A stretch of 64,000 nucleotides of DNA, from assembly GCA_965237595.1 (NCBI GenBank), contig CBDEFY010000001.1:124001-188000 (forward strand). The letters are read 5' to 3'. Numbering within the stretch: position 1 is the stretch's first letter; the number at the start of each line of letters is the position of its first letter. This stretch comes from UBA9611 sp965237595. GTDB lineage: Bacteria > Chloroflexota > Dehalococcoidia > Lucifugimonadales > UBA3495. The notes below the pieces were generated by a model, which was not told where the DNA came from, did not search any database, and saw nothing but the letters and a program-made list of their open reading frames with translations. Positions 25,953 to 35,005 of this stretch are shown here, in pieces. The position numbers and the translations under genes were made by a program.

Positions 25953-27032
25953 CTAAGTCAGTCCCCGGGGGATGGCGTAGGCTGCCGCCTCCGTGCGGTT
26001 GGCGCAGCCGGTCTTGCTCAAGATGTTCTTGACGTGGTTGGTTACAGTGTTGAAGCTGATTACCAACTCGGAGGCAATATCCTGGTTGCTTCTGCCATTG
26101 GCGATGAGGCGGAGCACCTCCACCTCGCGGGGAGTAAGACCGTCCGGCGGCGGTTCTTCGCTGGCTTCGGCGACCGCTCCCGAGCCGGTTTCGGGCCCGA
26201 TCCCAAGGAAATCACGTACCGCGACCAGGCATGTTTTCCAGGCCGGTTCGCTTTCAATCAGCAGGTGGTTGTTGCTTTCTAGGTCGACCTACTTGGCCCC
26301 AGAGATCAAAGAACCGAGCTGACGGCCCTGCTCATAGGGGACTCTCCGGTCACCAACTGCATGGAGGACCAACGTTGGCGCTGTGATTTCGGGCAACCGG
26401 TGCAGGACATCAATATTTGCCGTGGTTTCCTGAACCCTCGCTGCGTTCTCCGGCGAAGTGGAGACGCGCTGCAATTCGTTGAACCAGTTGGCCTGCTCTG
26501 CGGTGGCCTCGGGCATAAACCCGGAGGTGAATATCTGCCTGTAGGCGGGATCATCCCGCCCCCAACCATGTCTGACCAAAGTCAACCGCGCCTCATGTTC
26601 TTCTACTGAGAGTTCGCTCCTCTTGAGACCGCCCCTGGCGTAGGCGCCGAACAACATCAGTTTTTCCACTTTCTCCGGATGCCGGGCCGTGTACTCGATA
26701 GCCACCGAGCCGCCCTGGGATATGCCCAACAGATCGAATCGTTCGAGCTGAAAGGCTTTGACGACAGACTCAAGGTCGCTCACCCACGCGTCAAATGAGA
26801 GGTCTTCAACAATCCAGTCAGAAAGACCGGAGCCGCGCTGGTCGAACCTTATCACTGTGTGATGGGCCGCCGATTCCTCCCACCAATGACTCCAGATCGG
26901 GCTCTGCCACTCAAACTCTAGGTGGGACAGCCAATTCGGAGCTTTGACCAACGGTGGCCCTTCTCCCACGGTCGCGTAGCAGATGCGTACGCCGTCGTCG
27001 GTGGTGCAGAACCCAAGTTTCTGGTCGGCCAT
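25953..27032 (-). pseudogene. Alpha/beta-hydrolase fused to a LuxR-type HTH, interrupted by TAG
   Basis: From ATG 27032 (MADQKLGFCTTDDGVRICYA) the frame has the hydrolase nucleophile elbow LLGISQGGSVAIEY and the acid region AVGDRRVPYEQGR. A TAG (26289-26291) follows LISGAK, then VDLESNNHLLIESEPAW with the catalytic His. After a linker comes DGLTPREVEVLRLIANGRSN and ISFNTVTNHVKNILSKTG, a LuxR DNA-binding domain, to TAG 25953. The reading frame is otherwise perfect over 359 codons. Hydrolase-LuxR fusions are probably ligand-responsive regulators. If the amber codon terminates, both the catalytic His and the DNA-binding domain are lost. Confidence 0.8.
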
Positions 27033-27127
27033 TGAGGAGTCTCCGCCCTTGTCCTCGCCGGGAAATATCGCCACGGTGAAATTCTACCATCTAACGCTCA
27101 GGAACCGTCTGGTGAAACCCGAAAACC

Positions 27128-27316
27128 CTACTCTTCTTCCCGGGGTTGCTCCAATAGGTTCCGTAGTCTGGTAATCTCTTTTCGCATCTCGTGTTGGCGG
27201 CGGTTCACGTAGAAGAGGTAGCCGAATAACACCACCCAACTGACGGCGAAAGCGGCGAAAAGGTAGGGCAGGTTGGATGACGGAATATGGGTGTCCAGCA
27301 GTATCAAGTCTAACAA
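27128..27316 (-). CDS. ccmD: CcmD-like heme exporter small subunit
   Basis: A 62-residue protein with one membrane helix (YLFAAFAVSWVVLFGYLFYV) followed by a basic/acidic helical tail (RRQHEMRKEITRLRNLLEQ), as in CcmD. It is the last gene of the ccmABCD operon, 24 bases after ccmC, with TTG 27316 as the apparent start. It stabilises the CcmABC-CcmE complex. Confidence 0.75.
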   Translation of the reverse strand: MLDLILLDTHIPSSNLPYLFAAFAVSWVVLFGYLFYVNRRQHEMRKEITRLRNLLEQPREEE

Positions 27317-27340
27317 GCCAGTTCTTCGGGTTGGGGGCGC

Positions 27341-28075
27341 CTAGCGCCCGCTCCGCCGCAGAATGAACCGTATCCGTCCCAGTTCTTCTTCGTTGCTCCT
27401 AAGCGCCATACGCTCCATCACCATGTAGGCGAAGAAGAACAGGAAAGTGATGAACGAATACAACAGGATGAGCGCCATTTTACCGTCTAGGGCATCGGCT
27501 TGGGCGAAGGGCCCCACCACCGGCGAAGGGTGGATGGACCGCCACCAGACCACCGAGTAATAGACGATGGGGACGTCGACGAATCCCACGATGCCCATCA
27601 CCGCAGCGTAGACGGCGCCTTTGGACTGGGTGGGCGCGTAGGACCTGACCATCAAATAGGCGACGTAAATCAACCACAGAATCATGGTGGTGGTCAGCCG
27701 GGGCTCCCAGGTCCACCAAGTGTTCCAGACGGGCCGGGCCCAGATTATGCCGGTGAGCAGGGCCAGGGTGACGAACACCACGCCGACCTCGGCCGAAGCG
27801 TGGGCAATGACGTCCCATTTCGGTGTCCGCTTGATCAGGTACATTAGACTGCCAACGAACACGACGAAGAATGCCAGGAAGGACATAATGGCGATGGGCA
27901 CGTGGAAGTAGAAGACCCGTTGCACGTGACCCAGCACCGAATCCGTCGGGGCGACCATGAAGATTAAATAGAGGTCCACCAGCATCATCACGCCGGTGAT
28001 TACCGCTAACGATGTCTTGATGCTGGGGAGCCGGCCCAGGCTCCGAGGGTTTTGAATGCTCCGGGTTCCGGCCAA
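27341..28075 (-). CDS. ccmC: Heme exporter protein CcmC
   Basis: The protein has 244 residues and six membrane segments. It carries the tryptophan-rich heme-handling motif (WNTWWTWEPRLTTTMILWLIY) and conserved His residues (YFHVPIAIMS; SIHPSP) of the heme handling protein family. The start is TTG 28075, six bases after the ccmB stop. It delivers heme to CcmE at the outer face of the membrane. Confidence 0.88.
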   Translation of the reverse strand: MAGTRSIQNPRSLGRLPSIKTSLAVITGVMMLVDLYLIFMVAPTDSVLGHVQRVFYFHVPIAIMSFLAFFVVFVGSLMYLIKRTPKWDVIAHASAEVGVVFVTLALLTGIIWARPVWNTWWTWEPRLTTTMILWLIYVAYLMVRSYAPTQSKGAVYAAVMGIVGFVDVPIVYYSVVWWRSIHPSPVVGPFAQADALDGKMALILLYSFITFLFFFAYMVMERMALRSNEEELGRIRFILRRSGR

Positions 28076-28081
28076 GCTAGA

Positions 28082-28756
28082 TTACTCCTCCACCACAAAC
28101 GCGAAAACCCAGGGACATATTACCAGAAACAGTGAGTCGAACACGCCTATCAAGGGCAGCCAGCGGCCCAGGCCGACAAAGGTTTCGCCGCCCACCGCCC
28201 GGGTGGATGCCTCCACCGCCGCGATGATTACCGGCAGCACCACCGGGAAGAACAGCACCGGCAGCATAATCTCGCGGGACCGAGTTTGCACCGCCATGGC
28301 GGAGAACAAGGTGCCGACCAAAGCGAAACCCAAGGTGCCCAGGAAGATAGTGAGCACCAGCATGAAAGACAGGGCCGAGAAATCCAGCATCACCGCATAG
28401 ACCGGCAGGAGGGCCGCTTCAACCAATAGCATGAAGATGAGGCTGCTGAGGGCCTTCCCAAGGAAGATGGCGTCCCGGCTCACCGGCGAGATGAGCAGGC
28501 CCTCCAACCCTCCCTGCTCTTGGTCCTTCACAAAGGCCCGGTTCATGGCCAAGATGGCGGCAAAAGCAAATGCGGCCCACAGGATGCCCGGCGCCAGTTC
28601 CTCCGCCCTTCCGGGAGCATTGTTCAGCGCGAAGTTGAACACCACCACCACCAATAGCCCAAAGACCAAGACAGAAATCACCAGGTCTCTGGAGCGCAAC
28701 TCCAGAAGAATGTCCTTCCAGACCATCACCAAAACGGGCCGCAACAGCCCGTTCAC
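28082..28756 (-). CDS. ccmB: Heme exporter permease CcmB
   Basis: The 224-residue integral membrane protein has about six hydrophobic segments and the CcmB signatures RAFVKDQEQGGLEGLLISPV and REIMLPVLFFPVVLPVI. GTG 28756 overlaps the ccmA stop by four bases (GTGA), indicating tight coupling. It forms the permease of the ABC complex with CcmA that releases holo-CcmE. Confidence 0.88.
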   Translation of the reverse strand: MNGLLRPVLVMVWKDILLELRSRDLVISVLVFGLLVVVVFNFALNNAPGRAEELAPGILWAAFAFAAILAMNRAFVKDQEQGGLEGLLISPVSRDAIFLGKALSSLIFMLLVEAALLPVYAVMLDFSALSFMLVLTIFLGTLGFALVGTLFSAMAVQTRSREIMLPVLFFPVVLPVIIAAVEASTRAVGGETFVGLGRWLPLIGVFDSLFLVICPWVFAFVVEE

Positions 28757-29478
28757 CGTCGGGTTTCCAGCGCATCGGCCAGGGCCTGCCGGATCTCACC
28801 GTCTCCAACGCAGCCTCCATCGTCTGGGAAGTTGATTTTCCCGCCGTGCAACACCCCGGCCCGGTGCCCCCAAGACAGCCCCAGGTCCAAGTCGTGGGTT
28901 GTCATAACCACCGAACGCCCAAATTCAGTCCATTCGGCCAGCAGCGTGCCCAGGATGGACACCGAGTCCCGGTCCAGGCCCGCTTCGGGCTCATCCAGGA
29001 GCAGCACGTCGGGCTGGTGTAAGATGGCCCTGGCGATTGCGGCCCGCTTCTGCATCCCGTTGGACAGGGTACGCACCCGGTGGTCGGCCCGGCTGCTTAG
29101 TCCAACCTTCTCCAACACTTCATCGACCCTTGGCTGGTGGTCCTTCAGGCCGAACAGCCGGCCGTAGTAGACCAAGTTCTCCCGACAAGTCAGGTCGTCG
29201 TAGAGGAGGCTCCGGTGGCCGACGACTCCGATGCGGCGCCGGACTTCTTCGGGGCGGGAGCGCGCGTTGTGACCGGCGACTGCCACCGAGCCTTGGTCGG
29301 GACGGACGTGGGTGGCCAGGATCCTCAGCAGGGTGGTCTTTCCGGCCCCGTTGGCACCGAATAGCACCAATGTCTGGCCCCAGGGAACGGATAGGTCCAA
29401 GTCCCACAGGACCGGCCACTCGCCGAAGCTCTTCTCCAGGGAACGTGCTTGGATGGCTTCCGCAGCAGGTGTGGTCAT
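28753..29478 (-). CDS. ccmA: Heme exporter ATP-binding protein CcmA
   Basis: An ABC ATPase of 241 residues: Walker A GANGAGKTTLLR, signature TLSNGMQKRAAIARAIL, Walker B DVLLLDEPEAGLD and switch His in VVMTTHDLDL. It heads the ccmABCD operon on the minus strand. The ccmE gene is divergent, 362 bases away. Confidence 0.88.
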   Translation of the reverse strand: MTTPAAEAIQARSLEKSFGEWPVLWDLDLSVPWGQTLVLFGANGAGKTTLLRILATHVRPDQGSVAVAGHNARSRPEEVRRRIGVVGHRSLLYDDLTCRENLVYYGRLFGLKDHQPRVDEVLEKVGLSSRADHRVRTLSNGMQKRAAIARAILHQPDVLLLDEPEAGLDRDSVSILGTLLAEWTEFGRSVVMTTHDLDLGLSWGHRAGVLHGGKINFPDDGGCVGDGEIRQALADALETRR

Positions 29479-29840
29479 GGCGCCGCCTCAGGACCGGTGG
29501 GAGAGGGTGCGCCTGCTACAAAGCGTCGCAGAAAGATTCGTTTGGGGGAGGTAGATGGGTTCAAATCCACGCCGGATTTACGCGCCGGAATTACATGGAG
29601 AGACGCCGGTTTCGATTTGGGTTGGTTAGGAAGCCGGCGGGGCCGTTTGGGAGAGTCTAAAGCTACCGCGATTCTACTTAACGGGCCTTTGAATAGCAAG
29701 GCAGACGGGCGGCGGCGGGCCCTGGTTAATGAAGCTATTTTCCACTGGCACCGTGCCTGGCGGCATGGTATGATAGGCGTGACTGCGGGAGGGCGCCGAC
29801 CGGCAGCCCCCGACACTAATGAGGGTAAGGAAGTTCTGTC
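29479..29840. other. Divergent spacer between ccmA and ccmE
   Basis: No convincing gene. A TATGAT (29769-29774) with TGGCAC 17 bases upstream (29746-29751) is a weak candidate promoter for ccmE. GGGTTCAAATCC near 29552 looks like a tRNA T-loop, but the flanking stem does not pair and there is no acceptor stem. Confidence 0.4.
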
Positions 29841-30326
29841 TTGAACGACAGAGGGATGCAACCTTTGGACCCGCCAGATGACGAGGCCCCGGCCCGTTCC
29901 AACCGGACCAGGTTTTTGATTCTCAGCGCCGTCGTAGCCCTCGCCTTGGGCTACATGATTTACGCCGCTTTCCCCGGTAACGCCCTGTATTTCCTAACCG
30001 TTAGCGAATTCAACAACAAATCTGAGGTCCAAGACGGCCGTCTGCTTAGGGTGTCGGGCAAGTTGGTGGAGGGAACCTTTGGCCGCGAGGGCAACACAAC
30101 TCAGTCTCTGTTTCAGATCACCGACAAGGACGGAGATTCTCCCGACATAATCTTGCAGGCTAGTTATACGGGCGTCCTCCCGGACCTGTTCTTCAACCCC
30201 CACTCCGAGCTGATTCTGGAAGGCAGCTACGGCGCCAACCGGGTCTTCCATGCGGATAATATACTGGTGAAATGCCCGTCCAAGTACCGCGACCTCGAAG
30301 AGGAATTGAACTCAGCCAGCAGTTGA
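29841..30326 (+). CDS. ccmE: CcmE-type heme chaperone, CxxxY variant
   Basis: Start TTG 29841 has AAGGAAG six bases upstream; ATG 29856 is an alternative. A membrane anchor (FLILSAVVALALGYMIYAAF) precedes the CcmE OB fold (LLRVSGKLVEGTFGRE ... YTGVLPDLFFNPHSELILEG). The heme-attachment region reads HADNILVKCPSKYRDLEEEL. The usual HxxxY is CxxxY here, as in the cysteine variants known from archaea and some deltaproteobacteria, which bind heme through Cys. It acts with the divergent ccmABCD operon. Confidence 0.85.
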   Translation: MNDRGMQPLDPPDDEAPARSNRTRFLILSAVVALALGYMIYAAFPGNALYFLTVSEFNNKSEVQDGRLLRVSGKLVEGTFGREGNTTQSLFQITDKDGDSPDIILQASYTGVLPDLFFNPHSELILEGSYGANRVFHADNILVKCPSKYRDLEEELNSASS

Positions 30327-30357
30327 CCCTAAGGCGCGGCTGGTTTGGTTAAAATAA

Positions 30358-30386
30358 AATCCCCTGGACAACTCCAGGGGATTTTT
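30358..30386 (+). terminator. Rho-independent terminator after ccmE
   Basis: The stem AAATCCCCTGGA / TCCAGGGGATTT with loop CAAC ends in a T-run (ATTTTTAG), 32 bases after the ccmE stop. The A-tract on the other side would also let it serve the minus strand, ending the gene at 30424-30702. Confidence 0.85.
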
Positions 30387-30423
30387 AGTTGGGCTCGGAC
30401 CGGGGGACATCGCAATATCTCAG

Positions 30424-30702
30424 CTAATTTCCCCGGCGCATCCGGTCTAACAGCGATTGCTTCATGGCGGATGGAGCACTGATGCCGGGCAGCCGCGACA
30501 GCGCGCCGATGGTGGAAGACAGTGTCTCTACGAACGCCTGACAAGGCCCGCACTTGCTAAGGTGGGCCTGGAAAGCCGACCGCTTTTCTTCTTTCAGGTC
30601 GTTTTCGATGTAGTCGGAAGACAGGTCCACGACGCCATCGCAATCGAGTTCGCCCTTCCTGAAGTATCTTTTTATTGTTCTAAACAAATCACTTGCCCCC
30701 AA
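30424..30702 (-). CDS. Zinc-finger anti-sigma-like protein (zf-HC2)
   Basis: A 92-residue soluble protein starting at TTG 30702. Residues about 20-58 contain DCDGVVDLSSDYIEND and HLSKCGPCQAFV, the H-x3-C-x2-C zinc motif of ZAS anti-sigma domains. No transmembrane helix follows, unlike many anti-sigmas, and no sigma factor gene is adjacent, so its partner is unknown. Confidence 0.75.
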   Translation of the reverse strand: MGASDLFRTIKRYFRKGELDCDGVVDLSSDYIENDLKEEKRSAFQAHLSKCGPCQAFVETLSSTIGALSRLPGISAPSAMKQSLLDRMRRGN

Positions 30703-30804
30703 GCTATTCTAAGTCGACAGCCCGGTGATGGGCAACACCCTCTGCCTCGGAAAGATATAGAATCGCCGGAGTGGTGGTCTTCTCGGTATCGACGAAGTAC
30801 GGGT

Positions 30805-31671
30805 CTAGAACTCGAAGACCTTCATCAACTGGTCTACGGACTTGGGCTGGGCCTTCTCCCAAGTCGCTTCCACGCTCCGGTCCAACGAGGGCCGGTCGGT
30901 GTCGTGGAAAATCACTCCCACGGGCACTCCGCCCTGCTGCAGCAGACTGTGGGCGGCTGCCGGGTCTGACGGGTCATGTTCCTCTGGGACATCCCAAAGA
31001 GTGGGCTGGATCCCGTTCTTGATGTCGCCTTTCAACTCAAGGAAAGTGTCGTTATAGGCAGTGCAGGGCGACTGAACGTGGACGATGGAGAATCCGGGGT
31101 GCTCCATCCCCTGCCGGATGAGTTGGGCTAGGGGCCGTGGTTGGCCGGAGAACCCGGAGGCTATGAATGTAACTCCCAAGGTCAGGTACAGCTCCAGCGG
31201 ATGGGTCTTGGTCTCCAGCTTGCCGAAGGGTGTGCTGCTGGTGATGGCGCCTTCAAGAGTGGTCGGAGAGCTCTGTCCCTTGGTCAAGCCGTAGACGCCG
31301 TTGTCCATAATCACGGCGCAGATATCCAGGTTTCGGGCTGCCTGCGGTCCGATATGCTCCCCACCGATGCTGAGGAAGTCGCCGTCGCCGGCCACTACCA
31401 CCACGTTCAGAGAGGGCTGGGCCATCTTTACGCCCAGGGCGATGGGAAGTGAACGCCCGTGGATCCCGTGGATCCCGTAGGGCTGGTCTCCTTCCAACAG
31501 GTGGACCATGTTTCCGGAGCAGCCGATGCCCGCTACCACCACGTTGTTCTCCATGGGCTGGCCGGTCTCTTCCAACCGGTCGATCATGGCTAATTCGAGG
31601 GCGCGACGCACCCCGAAGTCGCCACAGCCGGGGCACCACTTAAAATCGTATTCAGGGTTCTTCTTGCTCAT
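30805..31671 (-). CDS. korB: 2-oxoacid:ferredoxin oxidoreductase beta subunit
   Basis: ATG 31671 overlaps the korA stop (ATGA), so I choose it over upstream starts. The protein has WCPGCGDFGVRRAL, IGCSGNMVHLLEG, the thiamine-diphosphate motif GDGDFLSIGGEH with DNGVYGLTKGQ, and SPCTAYNDTF. Together with KorA it oxidatively decarboxylates 2-oxoglutarate or a related acid, passing electrons to ferredoxin. Substrate assignment among 2-oxoacids is not possible from motifs alone. Confidence 0.88.
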   Translation of the reverse strand: MSKKNPEYDFKWCPGCGDFGVRRALELAMIDRLEETGQPMENNVVVAGIGCSGNMVHLLEGDQPYGIHGIHGRSLPIALGVKMAQPSLNVVVVAGDGDFLSIGGEHIGPQAARNLDICAVIMDNGVYGLTKGQSSPTTLEGAITSSTPFGKLETKTHPLELYLTLGVTFIASGFSGQPRPLAQLIRQGMEHPGFSIVHVQSPCTAYNDTFLELKGDIKNGIQPTLWDVPEEHDPSDPAAAHSLLQQGGVPVGVIFHDTDRPSLDRSVEATWEKAQPKSVDQLMKVFEF

Positions 31672-33383
31672 ACCCTGACAGTCTCCTTTAGATGTGCGTT
31701 CGTCATTTGCGTAATCTTTTCGACCAGGGTCCGGGCCTTGAAGGGGAGGCCCGTGTACTGGGTGATTGACTCCGCCTTCACGCCCATCGAGCGCAGGATG
31801 CTGGAGAATTGTCCTTGGTAATTCAACTCCGGAACAATCACCAAGTCCTTCTGCTTCAGCTCTTCCAGCATCTTTGGTGGCAGAGGGTTCAGGTACATCG
31901 TGTAGTACCAACTCACCGGTATGCCATTCTCTTTAAGAGTGCTATAGGCTTCCTGGGCTGGGCCTTTGCTGCCGCCCCAAGGCATTACCGCGATGGAGTG
32001 CTCCTGTTGGTCGCGTTCGTACTCGTCCTCTTCCAGCAGCTTGATCTTGCTGAACCGCCGCTCGGTCATCTGCACGTGGCGCTCTCCCAGGTGGGTGGTG
32101 TCGCCCATGTCGTCGTGTTCGCTGCCGTTGGCCACGTAGGCTCCCGGCGAACCGGGGACGGGCATGGGTGAGAGCTCGCTCCCGGCGTAGCGGAGGTAGC
32201 CGTTGGATCCGGTGTAAACGACCCGCTTGGCCTGTTCGACTTTGGAGATGTCGGGTTTGGGTATGTTCTGAGCCCGTTCGGCCAAGGACATCTCAGTCAT
32301 CAGAATGACTGGTCCCTGGTATCTCTCCGCCCATTCTATGGCCTTAATTGCGCCGTAGAAACACTCTTCCACGGTGCCGACCGCAATGATGGGCAATCGG
32401 ACGTCGCCGTGGGCCGGATACATACAGCTCATAAGGTCGGATTGCTCGGTCTTGGTGGGCAGGCCGGTGGCCGGGCCACCGCGCTGCACGTCCACCACCA
32501 CCAAGGGAATCTCGGCGATCCAAGCCAGTCCCAGGCCCTCGCCCATCAAGGAAATCCCCGGGCCGGCGGTGGCGGTCATGGCGCGTTTGCCAGCATAGCC
32601 CGCGCCCAGAATGGCGGTGATAGATTCAATCTCGGAGCTAACTTGGTAGGCGAACCGGTCTTTGCCGACTAGGTTACGTTCCATATACAGTAGGATAGTA
32701 GTTGCGGGCGAGATGGGGTAACCGACGTAGAAGTCTAGACCGGCGGCAATCGCGCCGACGGAAATGGCATCGTTGCCCTTGATCATCAGCTGTTCATATT
32801 CTGGCCTCTCCGGGGGAGCCAATTCCCCAAGGGAGAAGCCGCTTTCCGCAATGTGGCTGCGGCCCAGGTTCAGGGCCTCGATGTTGGATCTGATAATCTC
32901 GGCGTCTCCGGCCCGCCCGCGGTTGAACCTCTCTTCAACGAAGCTCACCAAGTGTTCTTGGGGCATGTCGATCAGATGGGCCAACGCGCCCATGATTACC
33001 ATATTGGCGGCCCGGTTGTTGCCTGTGGATTTGGCCAACTCTTCGAAGGGCAAGCCAAAGCTGCGGCCGTCGTCCTCTAATTGAAACTCGGTGGAATCGA
33101 AGATTACCACGCCGTCTTCGCGCACATCTTGGTAATGGGCGTCGTAGGCGTCCTGGTTAAAAGCCACGAGGACGTTGACATCGTCTCCGGGGGCGAGAAC
33201 GGGGTCTACGGAGATCCGGGCCTGGGTCCAAGTGGGACCCCCCAGGATCTGAGATGGGAAGGTGGCAAAGGTCAAGGCGTGGTAGCCAACCTGGGTCGAC
33301 GACTGGGCTAGGCCCTCCGCCGAAGTAACGACTCCCTGGCCGCCTTCTCCCGCGAACCGCACTACGAAGTCGCGCATCTCCAT
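31668..33383 (-). CDS. korA: 2-oxoacid:ferredoxin oxidoreductase, fused gamma-alpha subunit
   Basis: The 571-residue protein starts with the gamma domain (FAGEGGQGVVTSAEGLA, FPSQILGGPTWTQARIS). From about residue 200 comes the alpha (pyrimidine-binding) domain: GNDAISVGAIAAGLDFYVGY, PISPATTILLYMERN, TATAGPGISLMGEGLGLA, VDVQRGGPATGLPTKTEQSD. The transketolase C-terminal region ends it. It forms a complex with KorB, with which it overlaps by four bases. Confidence 0.9.
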   Translation of the reverse strand: MEMRDFVVRFAGEGGQGVVTSAEGLAQSSTQVGYHALTFATFPSQILGGPTWTQARISVDPVLAPGDDVNVLVAFNQDAYDAHYQDVREDGVVIFDSTEFQLEDDGRSFGLPFEELAKSTGNNRAANMVIMGALAHLIDMPQEHLVSFVEERFNRGRAGDAEIIRSNIEALNLGRSHIAESGFSLGELAPPERPEYEQLMIKGNDAISVGAIAAGLDFYVGYPISPATTILLYMERNLVGKDRFAYQVSSEIESITAILGAGYAGKRAMTATAGPGISLMGEGLGLAWIAEIPLVVVDVQRGGPATGLPTKTEQSDLMSCMYPAHGDVRLPIIAVGTVEECFYGAIKAIEWAERYQGPVILMTEMSLAERAQNIPKPDISKVEQAKRVVYTGSNGYLRYAGSELSPMPVPGSPGAYVANGSEHDDMGDTTHLGERHVQMTERRFSKIKLLEEDEYERDQQEHSIAVMPWGGSKGPAQEAYSTLKENGIPVSWYYTMYLNPLPPKMLEELKQKDLVIVPELNYQGQFSSILRSMGVKAESITQYTGLPFKARTLVEKITQMTNAHLKETVRV

Positions 33384-33839
33384 ACTAAAAAGTCCTCATG
33401 GCACTGCGGGCAGGGCAGTGCGAAATGACGGCTTGGGCTGAAATGGCGGACCGCCATATGAATGGGGATGAAATAAAAGATGAATATGGGGACCAGGGGC
33501 GCCGCGGGCGTGGCGATGTTGCCGTAGATGTCATGACGATTGTCGGAAGCGTCCTCTGGGGCGGCCCAACGTTCTTTAGCCTAAAGTCTAGGTTCCGTGA
33601 ACGCCGGTATGGTGACAACCTAATTAGGTCGTGATTACACGCGAAAAAGAGCATGTCGAATATATCATCCGCCGGTTTCTATTGTCAATTAATCGAGCGC
33701 TATATTCCAGCCTGATTGCCGTGCCTAGCTTACGAGGGAAAACGCTGGATGCCCAGCCCCGTCTTCCAGGCCGCTGGGGCCATCAATTGAGACGGAACGC
33801 CGTTGTTCGCCGTTTTGGCCCTGTGCTAAAATCCCGGAC
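33384..33839. other. Spacer between korA and dprA; no convincing gene
   Basis: Short open frames exist on both strands (for example 33398-33634 plus), but they have no ribosome-binding site, no recognisable domain and low-complexity Arg/Gly content. The korA promoter presumably lies at the left and a dprA promoter at the right. I see nothing else. Confidence 0.4.
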
Positions 33840-35005
33840 ATGGAAGTTACCAAGGAAGTTGCCAAGTACCAAGATACCAAGTTCTGGGTGGCTTTGAGCC
33901 GAGTCCATCAGTTGGGAACCGTGCGGTTCCGCCGCCTGGAATCACATTTTGGCAAGCTCGAAAGCGCCTGGCACGCCAGCTTCGCTGAACTCAAGGCAGC
34001 CGGAATTGAAGACCGGCCAGCCCAGGAGATCGTGGCCGCGAGGAATAATTCGTCTCCCGACGATGAGATGGCTGCCCTTGAACGTGCAGCGGTTACGGCT
34101 GTAACCTGGAATGAGCCGGGATACCCTTCGCTGCTCAAAGAGATCGCTGATCCGCCAGCCGTTCTCTATTATAAGGGTACGCTGCTGCCAATAGATGACC
34201 GTTCCGTGGCCATCGTGGGCACCAGAAGCCCGACCACTTACGGACGGGAAGCCGCTGCGGTGCTAAGCCGCGGACTGGCGGAGACGGGTCTGGCGGTGGT
34301 CAGTGGTTTGGCTCTCGGCATCGACGGAGTAGCCCATCGGACCGTCCTGGAAAACGGAGGACGGACCATTGCCGTATTGGCCGGTGGTCTGGACGGGGTG
34401 TATCCAAAGGAGCATATCGGACTGTTTAGACAGGTACAGGAACAGGGCGCGGTGATCAGCGAGCAGCCCTTGGGCGTGAGGCCCGACTCCCGCGGCGCAA
34501 CCGCCTCATCAGCGGGGTATCGCTGGGTACGGTGGTGGTTGAGGCAGCCGAGGGCAGCGGGGCCCGCCACACGATCTACCATGCATTGGAGCAAGACCGG
34601 GAGGTGTTCTGTGTACCGGGGGAGTATATTCCTCCGGCCAGCGATTTTACCAACCGGATGATTAAAGAGGGCGCGAAACTGGTCAGCGGAATAAACGATA
34701 TATTGGAAGAGTTGAATATCGCCGGGCTTACCCAAGGGGCAAAGCCGCCGCGGAAGATTCCAGAGAGGATTCCGGAGCAACTTCCATTTGTTGAAGCCGA
34801 TAGCGAAGACCCGGAGGAACAGGCGTTGCTCAACCAGTTGGCCGATGCTCCGGTCCACATTGATGACATTCAACGGAACTCCGGCCTCCCCATCACCTCA
34901 GTTAGCAGTTCGCTGACAATGTTAGAGTTAAAAGGAAAAGTTAAACAGGTAGGTTGCATGCACTATGTGAGGCTCAGAGAAACGGCGGCGGTTTATGACT
35001 ACTAA
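33840..35005 (+). pseudogene. dprA: DNA processing protein DprA, frameshifted in its Rossmann core
   Basis: ATG 33840. The SAM-like N terminus (LSRVHQLGTVRFRRLESHFG) and Rossmann fold (VAIVGTRSPTTYGREAAAVL, VVSGLALGIDGVAHRTVLE, TIAVLAGGLDGVYPKEH, GAVISEQPLGVRPDS) are intact. At 34491-34496, where the family reads RNFPRRNRLISG, about ten bases are missing and the frame changes. The rest (SLGTVVVEAAEGSGARHT, REVFCVPGEYIPPAS) and the winged helix continue in the new frame to 35005, overlapping topA. DprA loads RecA on incoming DNA; this copy should be non-functional unless the deletion is a sequence error. Confidence 0.8.

Noticed and set aside
29545..29575. GGGTTCAAATCC resembling a tRNA T-arm
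   Set aside because: The adjacent T-stem positions do not pair, and no anticodon arm or acceptor stem is present on either strand.
33398..33634. 78-residue ORF upstream of dprA
   Set aside because: No ribosome-binding site, biased composition, no recognisable domain; likely chance.
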